Assembly (NCBI RefSeq): GCF_004118265.1 | Contig: NZ_SDHW01000006.1 | Span: 186,001-250,000, forward strand | DNA from: Lacibacter luteus | GTDB taxonomy: Bacteria; Bacteroidota; Bacteroidia; Chitinophagales; Chitinophagaceae | Length of the DNA stretch: 64,000 nucleotides | Direction of reading: 5' to 3' | Shown here: positions 9,314 through 18,676 of the stretch, piece after piece | How the letters are laid out: the number at the start of each line of letters is the position of its first letter | How positions within the stretch are numbered: position 1 is the stretch's first letter | The notes under the pieces: generated by a model | The model's database searches: none | The model's input: only the letters and a program-made list of their open reading frames with translations | What the model was told of the DNA's origin: nothing | Position numbers and translations under genes: made by a program

Positions 9314-10834
9314 CTATGGTACTTTGTAAACGAGGTCAACAATCTTTGAAAAACCTGTAAACACATTTGTGTAAGTAGCACCAAGATCGCCCACTGCCGA
9401 GACCGTGAAGTAGTACACTTTACTTTCTGTGCCATTCCATGTTACAGCAACAAGGCGTGCAGCACCTGTGCCCGGAACAACTTTCTGATAAACCAGTTTT
9501 GTTACGGTTTCACCTGCAGCAAAACTGAAGGACATAGCTGTAGTGTTTGATGTTGTTTCGTATTTCGTGATGGTATTACCTGCACCATAATAAATATGTG
9601 GTGTAAGTGTTGAAGCGGTGATCACATTTGTACCAGTTAAACCAGGTGCATTCATGCTGATCTTTGCTGTGGTAATAACAGGATCGGCAGCAGTTGCCAA
9701 TGTTTTAAACTGCAAGAGATAAGGCGTTGTTGCATCTTTCATTACCGCACTCCACACACCTGAAACATTTGACGAATCAAGTTTCAACAGATCAAGTCCT
9801 ACATTGTTCATATCAAACACAGTGCTTGCTGCTGCAGGAAAACTTGCCAAACGTGTTGTACCAACAGAATAGAAACGCTTGTACTTCTTATCAAACATCA
9901 CAATCGGATACGTTGCAGAGAATGATGCAGCACCTGCAATATCTGTAGCCATATCATAATCAAAACCACCATCAGGTGTACTTAATGCTTCACCCCATTT
10001 TTTAATACCGGGGAAACCACCAACAAGGTTTACATGCACTTTTCCATTGTTAACTGATACACCCATACGCTGAAACGGATTTACGCCACTGAGGTATGCT
10101 GTCCATCCCTGGAATGTTGGCTTCACAACAGAAGGTGTTGCGAAATACAAATAACCAAACGGAAATTTCTTTTGCAGCGTTAATGCATTTAATTCCTGTC
10201 CGTCATTTTCTGTTAACAGGTAAATACGTTTGCCGGGTGATGAAAGATCATCGGTAATGCTAAACGATGTTGCATTGATAGCAACAGGTTTACCTAAAGG
10301 TGCAGTGGGATTGATCGATGAATACACTTTCCGTTCAATCGTATTGTTCGGTAAGATCATCGATACATCACCTTCGCCGCCTTTATCTTCAAACAGCATC
10401 CATCCTTCACCCAACTTATTTGATACAGTAAGATCGTAAAGTATAAATGCTGATACACCTGTTTTCGGATCAGTTACTTTCAATGTCAACCGATAGTTTT
10501 CACCCAATACAAATATGCGACTGTCGACAACATAGTTGAGATCCTTTACACGGGAGATGGTATCTCTCGGAAGATTGTACGCACTGTTTGAAGAGTTGTT
10601 ATACACAAACCACAAATAGGTTAATCCTTCTGTTTGTATAGTTTGGGTGATTGCTGGCGACAAACGTAATGTATCGCCCTGGAAAACAAATATCCGGTTG
10701 GCAGCACGTGCATCTGTTACCGTTATTTTATTAACGCTTGTATAATCGTAATTGCCTTTGTCTTTATAGCAACCGGCAAAGAATGCCAGTGCTGCTACAA
10801 GTACAAATGATATATAAAATGATTGCTTGTTCAT
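9314..10834 (-). CDS. PKD-like family lipoprotein of a SusC/SusD locus
   Basis: A 506-residue lipoprotein with lipobox FFAGC (C22) followed by YKDKGNYDY, the usual start of the PKD-like lipoproteins found with SusC/SusD. An Ig/PKD-like beta domain covers about 35-145, and the rest looks beta-rich, perhaps a propeller-like domain (ILPNNTIERKVYSS, then GSxxRF-like strands). It is probably surface-exposed and helps bind the ligand taken up by the SusC/SusD pair. It lies 17 bp after the DUF4843-type gene. From memory, Bacteroides thetaiotaomicron BT2261-BT2264, a peptide-binding SusCD complex, has two additional lipoproteins in a comparable arrangement. Confidence 0.78.
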   Translation of the reverse strand: MNKQSFYISFVLVAALAFFAGCYKDKGNYDYTSVNKITVTDARAANRIFVFQGDTLRLSPAITQTIQTEGLTYLWFVYNNSSNSAYNLPRDTISRVKDLNYVVDSRIFVLGENYRLTLKVTDPKTGVSAFILYDLTVSNKLGEGWMLFEDKGGEGDVSMILPNNTIERKVYSSINPTAPLGKPVAINATSFSITDDLSSPGKRIYLLTENDGQELNALTLQKKFPFGYLYFATPSVVKPTFQGWTAYLSGVNPFQRMGVSVNNGKVHVNLVGGFPGIKKWGEALSTPDGGFDYDMATDIAGAASFSATYPIVMFDKKYKRFYSVGTTRLASFPAAASTVFDMNNVGLDLLKLDSSNVSGVWSAVMKDATTPYLLQFKTLATAADPVITTAKISMNAPGLTGTNVITASTLTPHIYYGAGNTITKYETTSNTTAMSFSFAAGETVTKLVYQKVVPGTGAARLVAVTWNGTESKVYYFTVSAVGDLGATYTNVFTGFSKIVDLVYKVP

Positions 10835-10851
10835 TGTGTTGCTGTTTTAAG

Positions 10852-11580
10852 TTATGGGAAAACCACCCTGTTACCGAATTCATCGATCAATGGTCCGTTT
10901 GCCAGTTCGTAGTTGTACAAAGCATACTTGGCTGTCTGGATCATAAAGTTGAGATCTTGTGGAAGACCTGTGCTTGTCCATGATGTACGGCCGGTAACCT
11001 GTATAAGGAACTGGAATTTTACTTTGGAGAAAACACCAAAATAATTCACCCAAACAGTTTCCCAGTTCGCAGGTTTTGTTAACTGATCGGTGATGTTGAT
11101 ACGGTAATGCAAACGATCTAACACGCCTGTTGTACCGGTACCTGTTACACCATTAATATAACCCAACTTAAAATCGGCAGATTCAACAATAGAAATATGT
11201 GCAGTTACAATACTGTCTTTTAAACCCGGTTTGCGATGTAGATAAACAGGCAATGATATCTGGTACGTATTCGCTGGAATTACCAGCGGAGCAAAGGTTA
11301 TGTGATAACCAAGCTTTGCAGTAGAGCTGTCTTCTACTTTTAAATTAAACGTACGATCCCTGTTTTGCGCAGAACCCATAATGCGGATGGGCATGTACAA
11401 TGTATCTACTGTATACGATGCAGGTCTTACAGCAAATGTGTAGTCTACAACAGCGCTTGTGTAAAAGTAAATACGTGGATCTTCTTCGTACATCAGTCTG
11501 TCGTTCTTTGAACAACCGGCAAGCGACAAACCAATTGCCAGTGTTGCAATGATGCGTGTATATGAATTAAATAAGTTCAT
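10852..11580 (-). CDS. DUF4843-type lipoprotein of a SusC/SusD locus
   Basis: Start chosen at the ATG at 11580 (MNLFNSYTRI); the frame is open upstream to 11610, but only from a TTG inside the susD end. The protein has 242 residues with lipobox SLAGC (C23). The segment RIYFYTSAVVDYTFAVRP and the later NRDRTFNLKVEDS match the pattern of DUF4843 proteins, which have two beta domains. It lies between susD and the PKD-like gene, with gaps of 13 and 17 bp, so it is co-expressed with them and is probably a surface accessory subunit of the transporter. Confidence 0.8.
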   Translation of the reverse strand: MNLFNSYTRIIATLAIGLSLAGCSKNDRLMYEEDPRIYFYTSAVVDYTFAVRPASYTVDTLYMPIRIMGSAQNRDRTFNLKVEDSSTAKLGYHITFAPLVIPANTYQISLPVYLHRKPGLKDSIVTAHISIVESADFKLGYINGVTGTGTTGVLDRLHYRINITDQLTKPANWETVWVNYFGVFSKVKFQFLIQVTGRTSWTSTGLPQDLNFMIQTAKYALYNYELANGPLIDEFGNRVVFP

Positions 11581-11593
11581 GTTTCTTGTTTTG

Positions 11594-13132
11594 TTATTTA
11601 CCAAATTCAAGTTCAGCCAAAGGAAGAGGCAGTGTGTACTTAGCAGCCGTCATTGGGTTACCAACTCCATCAGGAATGGTGGTAACATTCTTGCGCTTGA
11701 AATAATACCAGATCTGTCCTTCACCATAAAACTCTTTACGGTATTCCTTTTGTATTTCGGCATTCAATACCGCATCCGATGTTACAGAAGCTGTTGTAAG
11801 AGCAGGTAATAAACGTGCAGTACGTACAGCATTGAGATACGTTAAACCATCGGTGTATGTTGCTGCTGCTTCTGCTGCGATGTAATACATCTCCGGCAAA
11901 CGCAATACAGGAACCAGAAACTGCTTTACATTGGCCACATTATCCGAATAATATTTTTTGGTATAAACAACACCTGTTGTAACCTGTGTCCACAAACTTT
12001 TTGATGCATCAGGATTACGGATGTCGGTACCATAACCAACTACTGATGTTTCATACAAAGCAGTGAGTTTTGCTTTGGTTGAAAACAGATCGTTGGCATC
12101 GCCACCTGCAGCAGTTGAGTTTTTAAAATAATTATCACTGATGCCTTTTAAACCGGAAACATAAAAGGAGAACAGATGCTCACTGCTGAAGGTCATATCT
12201 GATGCAGTAGTTGTAGCATCCACACTCAATGTTGTTGGTGATGCAAAGCTGAACTTGGCACTATTGATCACTTCCAATGCATATTTCAATGCATTTGTTT
12301 TATCGCCTTTGTACATGTACAATCTTGCGAGCATTCCTTTTACTGCCCAATAGTTTAAATGATTCTGACGAAACATTAAAAACAGATCGGCAGATGTTGA
12401 ACCCTGGTTCAAAGCTATCTGATCGATCGTTTGATGATCGGCTAGTAAAACCTCAGCTGCTTTCAGATCGGCTTCGCATTTATCCAATGCAGCGCCAAGT
12501 GTTAATTTCGCTTGTGGTGTAACGGTGAATGCTTCCATATAAGGAATGGCATTTGCAGCTGCACTTGCTGCATCTGTATAAGCAGGTGCAAACAAACGCA
12601 CCAGATCGAAGTGTAAAAAACCACGCAAGGCCAATGCTTCACCTTTAATAATCTTGTAGGCAGCAGGCGATAATACACCGGGGCGTGAATCAACATTCTT
12701 CAAAATATAATTCGCCTGTGCAATACTTGCATAGGAGTTGCCCCAGATATTATTGATCGTACTCCGTACATTTTGTTGTGTTGCTACTTCCGAAACAAAA
12801 TTGTAACGAGCTGTTTGCCCGTACCAGGTTGTTGTTTGCGAACTTTTGTTTTCGTACAACTGTGCCATTACATCTACAAAACCATAGGTTGCATTGTAAC
12901 TGTAACCGTTTGTACCGGCTGCTTTCTGGTACACACCAAACAAGGCATCAACAAATCCTTGTTGAGTAGAAAATTGTTTATCTTCTTTTATCTGCGTAGC
13001 AGGACTTACTGCCAGCCATTTTTTGCAGGAGCTTGCTGAGAGCAAAAGCACAAGTAGTAACAGATGCCCTGCTTTCAAATGCAGTTTCCCTTTCAGGAAA
13101 TTTTGCTTTTTATATTTTAATGTATTCAACAT
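11594..13132 (-). CDS. SusD/RagB-family surface lipoprotein
   Basis: The ligand-binding lid of the SusC channel. Lipobox SASSC (C36), a SusD-like N-terminal region (QFSTQQGFVDALFGVYQ), TPR-like helices, and a C-terminal RagB/SusD domain with LPEMYYIAAEAA and REFYGEGQIWYYFKR. At 512 residues the length is typical. It follows susC by 27 bp. No glycosidase shares the operon, while a metalloprotease does lie in the locus, so a RagB-like (peptide) role is as likely as a glycan role. Confidence 0.92.
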   Translation of the reverse strand: MLNTLKYKKQNFLKGKLHLKAGHLLLLVLLLSASSCKKWLAVSPATQIKEDKQFSTQQGFVDALFGVYQKAAGTNGYSYNATYGFVDVMAQLYENKSSQTTTWYGQTARYNFVSEVATQQNVRSTINNIWGNSYASIAQANYILKNVDSRPGVLSPAAYKIIKGEALALRGFLHFDLVRLFAPAYTDAASAAANAIPYMEAFTVTPQAKLTLGAALDKCEADLKAAEVLLADHQTIDQIALNQGSTSADLFLMFRQNHLNYWAVKGMLARLYMYKGDKTNALKYALEVINSAKFSFASPTTLSVDATTTASDMTFSSEHLFSFYVSGLKGISDNYFKNSTAAGGDANDLFSTKAKLTALYETSVVGYGTDIRNPDASKSLWTQVTTGVVYTKKYYSDNVANVKQFLVPVLRLPEMYYIAAEAAATYTDGLTYLNAVRTARLLPALTTASVTSDAVLNAEIQKEYRKEFYGEGQIWYYFKRKNVTTIPDGVGNPMTAAKYTLPLPLAELEFGK

Positions 13133-13159
13133 TGTAATCAGTTTAGGTTAATGAATGGA

Positions 13160-16100
13160 TCAGAACGATGTTTGTAACATAACTGTAAAGGTTCTTGCAA
13201 ATGGATAGTCAAGACCTCTCTCTCTTCTGATAGATGACATCCAGAACATATTACCACTGTACAGCGTAACTTTTGTGTTCTCTACTTTCAGTCGCTTATT
13301 AAACTGATCAGAGAAACGGTAGTACAATGAAATATTCTCCAGTGAAATTGAATTATCGTCCTGCACAAAACGTGAAGTTGCATACGTTGGTTCTGTAATT
13401 GCAAACCCTGCATTATCGATCAATCCTTTAAAGAAGGTTACATCACCGGGTTTTAACCAACGTTGTTCTGCTACCCTTCTGTCAACATTATATAAAGCAA
13501 CGTTTACATTCTCTACACGTTCGATCAATGTTTGGTTATACGCCTGTCCACCATAACGGAAACGGAAGAACACGTTAAAACCAATACCATTCTTTTCGAA
13601 GTTTGTACCGAATGTTCCTTCTACATCTGCACGCAGATCACCAACGATCACCTGGTCACGTGGATCATACACATTGGTTAACGTACCATCTTTCTTTACA
13701 AAAATTTCATAGCCGTTTGATGGATCAATACCTTTTGATGGCACTGCCCAGATTGCAGTTGTTGATTGACCAGCTGCATAACGGACGATGGGGCGTGAAC
13801 TCTTTGTGTTGTTTGCTGCTTCGTTGAGTTTAGCGATGGTGTTCGATACTCGTTCAATTTTATTTTTAACAGAGAACATGTTTACAAACACACTCCAGTT
13901 ATCTCTGCGTTTAGGATTTGCCAGTATGTTGAAACGTGTATTGAGTTCCCAGCCACGGCCAATTACATCACCCATGTTTTCTGCATACGAGTTGAAACCG
14001 GTTGATGGTGCAGTAGAGATCGAAGCAATGCTACCCTGTGTTTTTTCAACGAAGTAGTTGGCAATGATATCGAGGCGTTTAAACAAAGTGATATCAGCAC
14101 CAATATTATTCTTCTGTGTTTTTTGCCATGCAAGTATTGAGTTACCAAAGCCTAACAGATAAGTGCTGATGACACCACGGTATTCACGATCGGTATAATA
14201 CTGGCTGGTAGTTAAACCAAGATAGCTTGCAAAGTTTTGCGAACCGGTGTAACCAAATGAATAACGAAGCTTCAAACGGTTGATGATCGAATGATCTTTA
14301 AAGAATTTTTCGTTGTGCAAATTCCAACCTGCACCAACCGACCAGAACGGAGCAAAACGTTTGTCTGTTCCGAATTGTGATGAACCATCAATTCTGTACG
14401 AAAGATCAAGAAGGTATTTGTTATCGTATGAATAGCTAAGGTTGCTTAAGAAACCAATCATACGTGAAATACTTTCTGTACCTGTTGGTTTTGTAGCATC
14501 AGGGAAACGATTACCCAACACCAACTGATCAAGATTTGGATTAGGGAAACCCTGCACCATAAAACTTTCAGTATGATATTTTGCCTGGCTTGTGTTTACA
14601 CCAACAGTACCAAAGATCATGTGAGCACCTACTGCTTTGTTTACATCGGCAGTAAGCATGGTTTCAATATTATTCTTTTTACCGTAGCCTTTTGTATAAG
14701 TACCTTTTTCAAACGTTGGCTTCGATACAAAGGATGTATGTTGTGCCGGTAAAAATTTATCCGACTCATCGGCCTGGTATTGATAAGCAACACGACCTGA
14801 AACACGCAACCATTGTTTTACCTGCCACTGTAATGAAAAGTTGTTGACAATACTGTTGTACGATGTTTGATCAACAATATTGAGACTTGCATTGTACAAT
14901 GGATTTGTAGGACGACCAACAGCCTGTCCATCAAGATTGTCATAGGTATCGAAGTTGGTTAATCTTGCACCTGAAAGATTTCTTACATCTTCCAGATAGA
15001 TTTTCAGATTACCTGCACTGTCGTACGGGCTCCAGTATGGATTTAAACGTGCATACTGCGAAAACGAACCGTAAGGCGAGTTGTTTGCTTTGTTGTTATA
15101 AATCGTCAGATCGTTTCTGAACTGGAAATTCTTAACCCTGTACGACAAAAAGGTATTACCCGACATGTTCTGACGGTTAGAACCTTTCATTGCACCGGAA
15201 ATTCTGTTATAGGTAAGGTTAATGCCATACAATGCATTGTTACCACCACCTTCAACATAAATATTATGCTTTTGCCCAATACCTGTTTGTACCGGTTGTG
15301 CCAGCCAATCGGTATTAACACCGCTGTTGATGGCTGCAAGACGTGCATTGTAATAAAACGCAAGATCCTGTTCACGAAAATTCCAGTTGTAGAATGTATA
15401 AGCGTTCGCTTTATTTTCTATATCAAATTTTTCTCTTGCATTCAACAGATCATAGCTGCTGAGGTCTGGTGCTTCAATGGATAAATTACCATTGTACGAA
15501 AAACGAAGCTTACCATCTTTCGGACGAATGGTTTCAATAACGATAACACCATTAGCTGCTCTTGAACCATAAATAGCAGTTGCGGCCGCATCTTTTAAGA
15601 TGTCTACTTTCAATATCCTGTTCATATCAAGATCGTTGATACGTTGCAGCGATACTTCAAAACCATCTAAGATGAAGAGCGGTGTGTTAACACCTGTTGT
15701 ATAACTGAAAGGTGTATTGTTTGGCTGACTCAGATCAACCAAACTGTTACCACTACGCAATACCACTTCCGGTAATGCATTAGGGTTTGAACCTAAATTG
15801 ATATTTTCCGGTAATTGAAAAGAAGGATCAACTGATTTTAATGCAGTAAGCAGGTTGTTATTACTCACTTTTGCAAGGTCTTCTCCAGAGAATGAACTTG
15901 CAGCACCTGTGTAGTTTGCTTTCGGACGATAAAACACACCCGTTACAACTACATCGTTCATTGATTTGCTGGAAACTTCCAGCTTTACTTCGTAATAACC
16001 GGCTTTCTGAATTTTAATTTCTTTATCTACATAACCAACATAGGAAATTACAAGTACAGCACCTTCATCAACTGAAATGGTAAACTGTCCTTTTCCATTT

Positions 16101-16615
16101 GTTGTAACAGCTTTGCTGGCAGATTTCACTTTTACCGTAGCACCGATCAACGGCTCGTCGGCGTTCTGGCTTTTTACCACACCTGTTACTTCCACAGGTG
16201 GCGGGGCTTGTGGTACTTCGGGCGCTGCAGGCGACGTAGTAACCACTTCCTGCTTTTGTTTTACAACAATGGTTTTGTTCAGGATCGAATACGTTAAAGG
16301 CTGCTCTTTAAAACAAAGAGCAAGCGCTTCATCCAGTGAAATGTTATTCACTTTCAACGAAACCGATTTGCTTTTTTTCAGTACCGAATAATCGTAGAAA
16401 AAAACATAACCGGTTTGCACCTCGATGATCCGGAATACTTTTTCGAGAGAAACGTTTCTTTCTGAAATAGAAACCTTTTGGGCGTAGCCGCCTGCACTTG
16501 CGGTAAGGCAGGCCAGAAACATAATGAAGACAGATAGTTTCATGATCCGCAGCAGTTTTTGTGATGGTAACACATGCGTCCATAGAGAATTGTTACCAAG
16601 AGCCGTTAAAAACAT
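13160..16615 (-). CDS. SusC/RagA-family TonB-dependent transporter with an N-terminal STN signalling domain
   Basis: An outer-membrane 22-strand barrel that imports a ligand with energy from TonB. Start taken at the ATG at 16615; the frame is open to a TTG at 16642 and a further ATG lies at 16543. After the signal peptide (ending near GGYAQ) come an STN domain (VSLEKVFRIIEVQTGYVFFY), a Pro-rich linker (about residues 132-142), a carboxypeptidase-regulatory-like domain (VTGVVKSQNADEPLIGATV), the SusC motif MNDVVVTGVFY, a plug (ILKDAAATAIYGSRAANGV) and the barrel to the C-terminal TVMLQTSF. The STN domain is the part that contacts FecR-type anti-sigma factors, which fits the two genes upstream. 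Confidence 0.93.
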   Translation of the reverse strand: MFLTALGNNSLWTHVLPSQKLLRIMKLSVFIMFLACLTASAGGYAQKVSISERNVSLEKVFRIIEVQTGYVFFYDYSVLKKSKSVSLKVNNISLDEALALCFKEQPLTYSILNKTIVVKQKQEVVTTSPAAPEVPQAPPPVEVTGVVKSQNADEPLIGATVKVKSASKAVTTNGKGQFTISVDEGAVLVISYVGYVDKEIKIQKAGYYEVKLEVSSKSMNDVVVTGVFYRPKANYTGAASSFSGEDLAKVSNNNLLTALKSVDPSFQLPENINLGSNPNALPEVVLRSGNSLVDLSQPNNTPFSYTTGVNTPLFILDGFEVSLQRINDLDMNRILKVDILKDAAATAIYGSRAANGVIVIETIRPKDGKLRFSYNGNLSIEAPDLSSYDLLNAREKFDIENKANAYTFYNWNFREQDLAFYYNARLAAINSGVNTDWLAQPVQTGIGQKHNIYVEGGGNNALYGINLTYNRISGAMKGSNRQNMSGNTFLSYRVKNFQFRNDLTIYNNKANNSPYGSFSQYARLNPYWSPYDSAGNLKIYLEDVRNLSGARLTNFDTYDNLDGQAVGRPTNPLYNASLNIVDQTSYNSIVNNFSLQWQVKQWLRVSGRVAYQYQADESDKFLPAQHTSFVSKPTFEKGTYTKGYGKKNNIETMLTADVNKAVGAHMIFGTVGVNTSQAKYHTESFMVQGFPNPNLDQLVLGNRFPDATKPTGTESISRMIGFLSNLSYSYDNKYLLDLSYRIDGSSQFGTDKRFAPFWSVGAGWNLHNEKFFKDHSIINRLKLRYSFGYTGSQNFASYLGLTTSQYYTDREYRGVISTYLLGFGNSILAWQKTQKNNIGADITLFKRLDIIANYFVEKTQGSIASISTAPSTGFNSYAENMGDVIGRGWELNTRFNILANPKRRDNWSVFVNMFSVKNKIERVSNTIAKLNEAANNTKSSRPIVRYAAGQSTTAIWAVPSKGIDPSNGYEIFVKKDGTLTNVYDPRDQVIVGDLRADVEGTFGTNFEKNGIGFNVFFRFRYGGQAYNQTLIERVENVNVALYNVDRRVAEQRWLKPGDVTFFKGLIDNAGFAITEPTYATSRFVQDDNSISLENISLYYRFSDQFNKRLKVENTKVTLYSGNMFWMSSIRRERGLDYPFARTFTVMLQTSF

Positions 16616-16688
16616 AACTTTGTTTTGGTTTGGGTTAAACAATAAATAAGTCGCCAGACTATGTCAATTGTATTAATTCATCCGTTCG

Positions 16689-16720
16689 CCGGGTAGTGCT
16701 TCCAACACGCCCGGTTTTTT
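16689..16720. promoter_or_regulatory. hairpin in the fecR-susC gap
   Basis: CCGGG (16689-16693) pairs with CCCGG (16710-16714), with an inner GTG/CAC pair, and six T follow on the plus strand. It would terminate plus-strand transcription, but both neighbours are on the minus strand. On that strand it is a hairpin in the susC leader, so it may be a leader structure or stop antisense transcription. Confidence 0.45.
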
Positions 16721-16743
16721 GTTTGAATTAATTCGTTCAGGTT

Positions 16744-17901
16744 CTACTTTGTTACCACTATTTCATTACCGTTTATCTTGTAATGAATATTTGCTTCTGC
16801 CAAAATCTGCAATACCACCGACAGGTTATTATCCCTTTGAATTTTCCCCCTGAATGAGTGAACAGGTATTGTCCCTTCGTACCTCACTGAAACATCGTAC
16901 CATCTTGCCAGTTGCCGCATCACTTCCTGCACACTTGCATCATGAAAAGCAAACATTCCATTCTTCCAGGCCATTACAAGTTCAATATCTACACCATCAA
17001 CCAGCTTAATACCCGTTTCAACTTCTGCCTGTTGGCCTGGCTTTAACAGTAATGCTTCTTTACCATTCTGCACCTGCACTGCACCTTCGAGCAGTGTTAC
17101 TTTTAATTCCTTCTCATCATGGTATGCATTTACATTAAAATGCGTACCCAATACTTTTATTTCCGTTTCACCTTTGGCAACAACAAACGGCAGCTTGTCG
17201 TTATGTGCCACTTCAAAATATGCTTCACCGGTTATCTCTACTTTCCTTACATCACCTGTAAATACAACCGGGTATGTAAGTGAAGAACCTGCGTTCAACC
17301 AAAACTTTGTACCATCTGCCAACATCATTGAAAGAACTTTACTGCCCCTAGGATTTGAAACAGTGTTATAACTGATGTTGCTTCCTGCTGCAGTTTCATC
17401 CAGTTCATAAGCAATTTCTCCACTTGGCAGCTTCACCAGTTTCATATTGCCCGGTAGCAATAATTGGCGATTGATAGCACTGTCGATATATACTCTTTGT
17501 CCGTTTGCCAGTGTGATCACTGCCCTGTTCGATTCCGGCGCTTGTACATCAGCTTCTATATTGTTCTGAGCCAATTCTGTTTTTGTTTCTGTACGATCGG
17601 TCAACACAAACAGACCAGCACTCAAGAGCGCCACTACTATTGCAGCAGCCCACCAAACTTTTCGCCAGTTGAACTGTGCTTTATAAACCTTCCCTCCTGC
17701 ATCAGACTCCGATCCGGATATCTGTTGCAGGATATTTTTCTCCATTCGTTGCTTTACTACCAGTTTTTCTTCGGCTGATAATTGCAGATCACCCGTTTCT
17801 AATAAGTGACCATACCAATCTTCCACCAGCTTCTTTTCTTCAGCAGTGCATTCATTATTCAGGTAGCGTTGCAGCAAATCGTTAGCAGCTTTCAAATTCA
17901 T
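16744..17901 (-). CDS. FecR-family anti-sigma factor / transmembrane sensor
   Basis: A 385-residue inner-membrane protein: cytoplasmic sigma-binding region about 1-80, one membrane segment near 85-105 (VWWAAAIVVALLSAGLFVL), a FecR domain about 180-280 (GSKVLSMMLADGTKFWLNAGS) and a C-terminal DUF4974-type STN-like domain (VQEVMRQLARWYDVSVRYEG). It is thought to hold the ECF sigma factor inactive until the STN domain of the ligand-loaded SusC protein signals. It lies 63 bp after the sigma gene and about 130 bp before susC. Confidence 0.93.
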   Translation of the reverse strand: MNLKAANDLLQRYLNNECTAEEKKLVEDWYGHLLETGDLQLSAEEKLVVKQRMEKNILQQISGSESDAGGKVYKAQFNWRKVWWAAAIVVALLSAGLFVLTDRTETKTELAQNNIEADVQAPESNRAVITLANGQRVYIDSAINRQLLLPGNMKLVKLPSGEIAYELDETAAGSNISYNTVSNPRGSKVLSMMLADGTKFWLNAGSSLTYPVVFTGDVRKVEITGEAYFEVAHNDKLPFVVAKGETEIKVLGTHFNVNAYHDEKELKVTLLEGAVQVQNGKEALLLKPGQQAEVETGIKLVDGVDIELVMAWKNGMFAFHDASVQEVMRQLARWYDVSVRYEGTIPVHSFRGKIQRDNNLSVVLQILAEANIHYKINGNEIVVTK

Positions 17902-17964
17902 AAAATGCGTTTCTTATTAAAGATGTCCGCCAACTAAACCCGAGGGGGTAATAAAAAATAATAA

Positions 17965-18588
17965 TTATTTAAAGAGGCAGCCCAGCAGTACGGAAACAGG
18001 TACAGATGATTTGGACAGGGCGGTTTTGATCATGGCAAGGGCGTGCTGAATATGTTTTTTTACCGTTTCTGCTGAAATACCCAGTTTATCGGCAATTTCC
18101 TGGTGGCTGAGGTATTGTTGCCTGCTGAGTTTGTATACCTCCTGCATCTTGGGAGGCATTTCGGCAACTGCATTGGAGATCAGTTGCTGTACTTCTTTAA
18201 ACTGAAGTTGTAACTCCGAATCGGGCGGCAGTGTTTCTACCGCAACATTTGTAAGTAAGGCGAGGTAATCCCGGCGGGTTATATTTTTTTCAATATAATG
18301 TATGGCTTTGTAACGAACACTTGTGTGGAGATAAGCAGCCAGAGAACCGTTGATATTTAATTCATTTCTTCTTTTCCAGAATGAAAGAAAAACATCCTGC
18401 AATACATCTTCCGCTTCCTCTGTACCTCTTAATACTTTAGCGGCAGTAGTAAACAACTCATCCCAGTAACGGTTATATAACGTTGAAAACGCATCCCTGT
18501 CGCCTGCTGCTATTTGCTGAAGCAAATACTCATCGGTATATAGCGCTACTGTATCCACTGACGTAAAATTACTAAAATCTGTAACCAT
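17965..18588 (-). CDS. ECF-type RNA polymerase sigma-70 factor of a FecR/SusC system
   Basis: A 207-residue group 4 sigma factor. Region 2 is at about 32-98 (AFSTLYNRYWDELFTTA, EEAEDVLQDVFLSFWKRR) and region 4 at about 140-195 (LSRQQYLSHQEIADKLGISAETVKKHIQHAL). It matches the Bacteroidetes FecI-like class that always sits next to a FecR protein. Its probable target is the susC promoter or its own. Confidence 0.94.
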   Translation of the reverse strand: MVTDFSNFTSVDTVALYTDEYLLQQIAAGDRDAFSTLYNRYWDELFTTAAKVLRGTEEAEDVLQDVFLSFWKRRNELNINGSLAAYLHTSVRYKAIHYIEKNITRRDYLALLTNVAVETLPPDSELQLQFKEVQQLISNAVAEMPPKMQEVYKLSRQQYLSHQEIADKLGISAETVKKHIQHALAMIKTALSKSSVPVSVLLGCLFK

Positions 18589-18604
18589 GAAAAAATAGTT
18601 GCTG

Positions 18605-18612
18605 CAAACTTA
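18605..18612 (-). promoter_or_regulatory. candidate -7 element of the sigma-factor gene
   Basis: TAAGTTTG on the minus strand fits the Bacteroidota -7 consensus TAnnTTTG and lies 17-24 bases before the ATG at 18588. No convincing -33 TTG stands at the usual distance, so this is a partial match only. Confidence 0.35.
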
Positions 18613-18676
18613 CTACAATCTACCTATTCAGTAGACTAATAATTTTCCGGTGACAGCTCAGATCCAGTTGGATTAT

